This document shows positions 6,463-8,886 of a DNA stretch of 8,886 nt, piece after piece (within the stretch, counting starts at the first letter, position 1; each line of letters starts with the position of its first letter). A program made the position numbers and the translations under genes. The notes under the pieces were generated by a model. The model ran no database searches. It was not told the DNA's origin and saw nothing but the letters and a program-made list of their open reading frames with translations. Source of the DNA: Patescibacteria group bacterium (lineage in GTDB: Bacteria > Patescibacteriota > Minisyncoccia > Minisyncoccales > CG1-02-41-26). The stretch lies in the NCBI GenBank assembly GCA_020724125.1, contig DYHM01000026.1, forward strand, positions 1-8,886, in the 5' to 3' direction.

Positions 6463-8535
6463 ATGAATTTAGAAAAGGTAAAAAAAAGAATTGAAAAATT
6501 AAAAGAAATTATCAATTATCATCGCTATCTTTATCATGTTTTGGATAAACAAGAAATTTCTGACGAGGCCCTGGATTCTTTAAAACACGAGCTTTATCAA
6601 TTAGAACAAAAATATCCAGAATTTATTACCCTTGATTCTCCAACCCAAAGGGTGGCGGGTCAACCCTTGGAAAAGTTTGAGAAAGTTCAACATAAAACCC
6701 CCATGCTTTCAACCGAAGATGTTTTTAATAAAGAAGAATTAAAAGATTGGGAGGTCTATCTAAAAAAAATAATACCCGTTCAATTTGATTATTTCACTGA
6801 ACTTAAAATTGACGGGTTTGCGATTTCTTTAGAATACAGAAAAGGAATTTTTTATCGCGGTTCAACCCGAGGCGATGGATTTATTGGCGAAGATATCAGT
6901 CAAAATCTTAAAACCATTGAAAGTATTCCCTTAAAACTTCAAATTGAAGAAAAAATTTTTTCCTCGCTTAAAATTCCTGAAAAAATTATCCAAAAGAAAA
7001 AAATAGAAATTCGGGGAGAGGTCTATATGGATAAAAAGGATTTCGAGAGATTTAATCTGGAAAGAAAAAAGAAGGACGAACCAACCTATTCAAATCCCCG
7101 TAATTTGGCGGCTGGTTCTATTAGGCAGCTTGATCCTAAATTAGCGGCTGAAAGACCGCTTAAATTTTTGGCTTATGATTTAATTACCGAGCTTGGACAG
7201 AAAAGACATTTTGAAAAACATAAAATTTTAACAGCCTTGGGATTTAAAACCAGTTTAGGCAAAAAATGCCGCAGCTTGGAAGAGGTTATTGATTATTGGC
7301 GGGAAATCGCTAAAAAAAGAGAAAATTTTCCTTTTCAGATTGATGGGGTGATAATTTTAGTAGATGACAATAAATTATTTCAACAGTTCGGGATTGTTGG
7401 AAAAACCCCCAGAGCAATGAGGGCATTTAAGTTTTCCGCCAAACAAACCACCACTAATGTTTTGGATGTTAAATTTCAAGTTGGTCGAACCGGCGCCATC
7501 ACCCCGGTTGCCTGCCTAAAACCGACTCAAATAGGAGGAGTAACTATTACCCGAGCCACTCTTCATAACGAAGAAGAGATGAAGAAATTAGGGATAAAAA
7601 TTGGCGACACCGTAATTATTGAACGGGCGGGCGATGTTATTCCCGCGGTCAATAAAGTTCTTAAAGAGTTAAGGACCGGTCGGGAAAAAGAAGTTAAAAT
7701 GCCGAGATTTTGTCCGGCTTGCGATAGTCGTTTAATTAAACCAGAGGAAACAATTTGGAAGTGTCCTAACTCTAATTGCGAAGGCCGACAAAAAAGATAT
7801 TTTTCTCATTTTGTTTCTAAAAAGGGTTTTGATATTGAAGGATTAGGTCCTCAAATAATAAATCAGTTATTTGAAACAGGATTAATTACCGACCCCGCTG
7901 ATATTTTTCAATTAAAAGAAGGGGATTTGATTTTTTTAGAACGTTTTGCCGAGAAGTCAGCTCAAAATTTAATCGCGGCTATTCAAGAAAAAAAACAAAT
8001 TCCTTTGGCAAAATTTATTTATGCCTTAGGAATTGAATCCGTAGGCGAAAAAATGTCTCAGGTCTTAGCTGAATATTTCCAAAACTTGGAAAATCTTCAA
8101 AAGGCCAAAATAGAAGACCTTCAATTTTTGAAAGATATAGGTCCTAAAACAGCTATTTCTATTTATTCATTTTTTCAAACTCGTCAAAAACTCAATTTTA
8201 TAAAAAAATTAAAAAAAGCCGGAGTGGCGATTCAATATCAAAAATCAAAGATTTCACACGCCCAAATTTTCTTTGAAAATTTGGGCGGGCAAGCAAATCA
8301 AAAATTACAAGGGAAAATTTTTGTTTTGACAGGCGTCTTAAAAACAATGAGCAGAGAAAAGGCAAAAGAAAAAATTCGATTTTTAGACGGTGAAATTTCC
8401 GAATCAATTTCTAAAAAAACCAATTTTTTGGTTGTTGGCGAACATCCCGGTTCAAAATTGAACAAAGCAAAAAAATTAGGAATAAAAATTATAACCGAAG
8501 AAGAATTTTTAAGGATGATTAACTTTCCCATTTGA
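6463..8535 (+). CDS. ligA: NAD+-dependent DNA ligase
   Basis: LigA seals nicks in duplex DNA during replication and repair, forming an enzyme-AMP from NAD+. The full domain set is present in 690 residues: domain Ia with the YHRYLY/SD NAD-binding region; the adenylation domain with nucleophile Lys115 in KIDG; RGDG (136-139); the NPRN..AAGS..QLDP motif; DGVII; an OB fold with GRTGAITPVA; a C4 zinc finger at C417, C420, C434 and C439; helix-hairpin-helix repeats (from about residue 457, and around VGEK and DIGPKTA); and a BRCT domain from about G617, with TGVL..MSR, SKKT and GSK..KA. The ATG at 6463 was chosen over an in-frame TTG at 6451, which would add four residues and start only 2 bases after the purF stop. 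The ATG places the nucleophile at 115, as in E. coli. Neither start has a ribosome binding site. The linker before BRCT contains a perfect hairpin in the DNA. It ends in TGA. Confidence 0.98.
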   Translation: MNLEKVKKRIEKLKEIINYHRYLYHVLDKQEISDEALDSLKHELYQLEQKYPEFITLDSPTQRVAGQPLEKFEKVQHKTPMLSTEDVFNKEELKDWEVYLKKIIPVQFDYFTELKIDGFAISLEYRKGIFYRGSTRGDGFIGEDISQNLKTIESIPLKLQIEEKIFSSLKIPEKIIQKKKIEIRGEVYMDKKDFERFNLERKKKDEPTYSNPRNLAAGSIRQLDPKLAAERPLKFLAYDLITELGQKRHFEKHKILTALGFKTSLGKKCRSLEEVIDYWREIAKKRENFPFQIDGVIILVDDNKLFQQFGIVGKTPRAMRAFKFSAKQTTTNVLDVKFQVGRTGAITPVACLKPTQIGGVTITRATLHNEEEMKKLGIKIGDTVIIERAGDVIPAVNKVLKELRTGREKEVKMPRFCPACDSRLIKPEETIWKCPNSNCEGRQKRYFSHFVSKKGFDIEGLGPQIINQLFETGLITDPADIFQLKEGDLIFLERFAEKSAQNLIAAIQEKKQIPLAKFIYALGIESVGEKMSQVLAEYFQNLENLQKAKIEDLQFLKDIGPKTAISIYSFFQTRQKLNFIKKLKKAGVAIQYQKSKISHAQIFFENLGGQANQKLQGKIFVLTGVLKTMSREKAKEKIRFLDGEISESISKKTNFLVVGEHPGSKLNKAKKLGIKIITEEEFLRMINFPI
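8259..8287. repeat. Perfect 12-bp inverted repeat inside ligA
   Basis: The arm cgcccaaatttt (8259-8270) is the exact reverse complement of aaaatttgggcg (8276-8287), separated by a five-base loop (ctttg). It encodes about residues 599-608 (HAQIFFENLGG), in the linker between the helix-hairpin-helix and BRCT domains, where sequence is expected to be free to vary. No T run follows on either strand, so it is not an intrinsic terminator. It could be a small palindromic insertion or an RNA structure acting on the mRNA. Confidence 0.75.
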
Positions 8536-8547
8536 TTTGTAAATCAA
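8532..8547. repeat. Palindrome at the ligA stop codon
   Basis: TTGATTTGTAAATCAA has 7-base arms that pair perfectly around a two-base centre (GT), and the ligA TGA stop sits inside the left arm. It is AT-rich and lacks a following T run, so terminator function is doubtful. A protein-binding operator or chance palindrome are alternatives. Confidence 0.4.
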
Positions 8548-8742
8548 GCCATAGAATGAATATTTATTTATTTTAAGGGAAATCTTTTAAGAAATGAAGC
8601 TGCGAAAAAATTATTGATAGACAACCCATTTTTCTCTTTTTGGAGTTCAGGAGCTAAGAAAATTGGCGGAGAGTCGTCCTTCGCCATTCCTTTCGATTTC
8701 GCATCCTTGGATTCCAGTTTAATAATAGCAAACCAAATAAAT

Positions 8743-8770
8743 TTGTTAAAATTTTTTTCCTCGTTATAAT
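8743..8770 (+). promoter_or_regulatory. Sigma70-like promoter pointing out of the window
   Basis: TTGTTA (8743-8748, 4 of 6 matches to the -35 consensus) is followed after 16 bases by a perfect TATAAT (8765-8770). Transcription would start near 8777 and run rightward past the window end, over the AT repeat at 8811-8886. No gene start is seen in the remaining 110 bases. AT-rich DNA gives many chance matches, but an exact -10 with fair spacing, placed about 230 bases after the last gene, makes this the best promoter candidate in the window. Confidence 0.45.
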
Positions 8771-8810
8771 ATAACTTAACGCATAACAAGAATAAGATCA
8801 ATGAATTAGG

Positions 8811-8886
8811 ATTTAGAATTTATTTGAAAATTGAAAATTAGAAATACAAAAATCAAAATGCAAGTTGATAAATTCTAAATTCTAAA
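8811..8886. repeat. AT-rich repeat block with a 12-base inverted repeat
   Basis: ATTTAGAATTTA (8811-8822) and TAAATTCTAAAT (8869-8880) are exact reverse complements 46 bases apart. Inside are two tandem GAAAATT units (8826-8839), and the right arm runs on as repeated AAATTCT. The 12-mer TTGAAAATTGAA at 8824-8835 also occurs at 14-25. The block continues to the window edge, so its full size is unknown. It carries no gene. Confidence 0.55.

Larger units (their letters stand above)
8536..8886. other. Gene-poor 3' intergenic region with a GC-richer island
   Basis: No supported gene lies in these 351 bases. By hand count 8641-8720 is about 48% G+C, while 8721-8886 is about 19%. The island contains a hairpin: ggcggag (8665-8671) pairs with cttcgcc (8679-8685) around a 7-base loop, with one G-T pair and a further T-A pair at 8664/8686. 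Open frames run through it on both strands: + strand 8614-8769 from TTG, and the - strand from 8801 to 8568. None has a good start, a ribosome binding site or a recognised motif. It could be a structured RNA, a gene relic or a dispersed repeat copy. Confidence 0.5.

Noticed and set aside
8198..8531. Two minus-strand open frames inside the 3' end of ligA
   Set aside because: They lie across the BRCT domain coding sequence, whose motifs are clear on the + strand.
8568..8801. Minus-strand 77-codon open frame after ligA
   Set aside because: It starts with TTG, lacks a ribosome binding site and a known motif, and is overlapped by an equally open + strand frame. It is kept only as part of the island finding.

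Overview
The window looks like part of a small-genome candidate-phyla-radiation (Patescibacteria, probably Parcubacteria-like) chromosome. This is inferred from four things: AT-rich DNA; short gaps between genes that are all on the + strand; no recognisable Shine-Dalgarno sequence before any gene; and the gene set (a long Glu/Lys coiled-coil protein, a small C4 zinc-finger TraR/DksA protein, a membrane pyrophosphatase and a PilX-like pilus protein). Stops used are TAA, TAG and TGA, and Trp is TGG throughout, so the standard bacterial code fits. No rRNA, tRNA, CRISPR array or insertion sequence was seen.

Layout. Positions 1-71 are AT-rich intergenic DNA with a heptamer-like T-rich repeat. A tail-anchored coiled-coil protein of unknown function (72-2192) is followed after 7 bases by a TraR/DksA-type zinc-finger protein (2200-2568), after 3 bases by a K+-independent-type H+-translocating pyrophosphatase, hppA (2572-4557), and after 21 bases by a small PilX-like pilus protein (4579-4917). 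A 181-base gap then holds a bulged hairpin and what appears to be the decayed C-terminal end of a second PilX-like gene. Next come purF (5099-6448) and, 14 bases later, ligA (6463-8535). The last 351 bases have no convincing gene. They hold an isolated GC-richer island with a hairpin, a good sigma70-like promoter pointing out of the window, and low-complexity AT repeats with a perfect 12-base inverted repeat.

How the genes fit together. Genes 1-4 are close enough for one transcription unit, and purF-ligA for a second. There is no obvious shared pathway. HppA would turn biosynthetic pyrophosphate into an ion gradient, PurF releases pyrophosphate, and LigA seals DNA using NAD+. The coiled-coil protein and the PilX-like protein belong to the cell envelope or surface. 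The zinc-finger protein may act on RNA polymerase. The most unusual items are the internally duplicated coiled-coil protein, the PilX-like relic, a perfect 12-bp hairpin inside the ligA coding sequence, and the structured 3' intergenic island.
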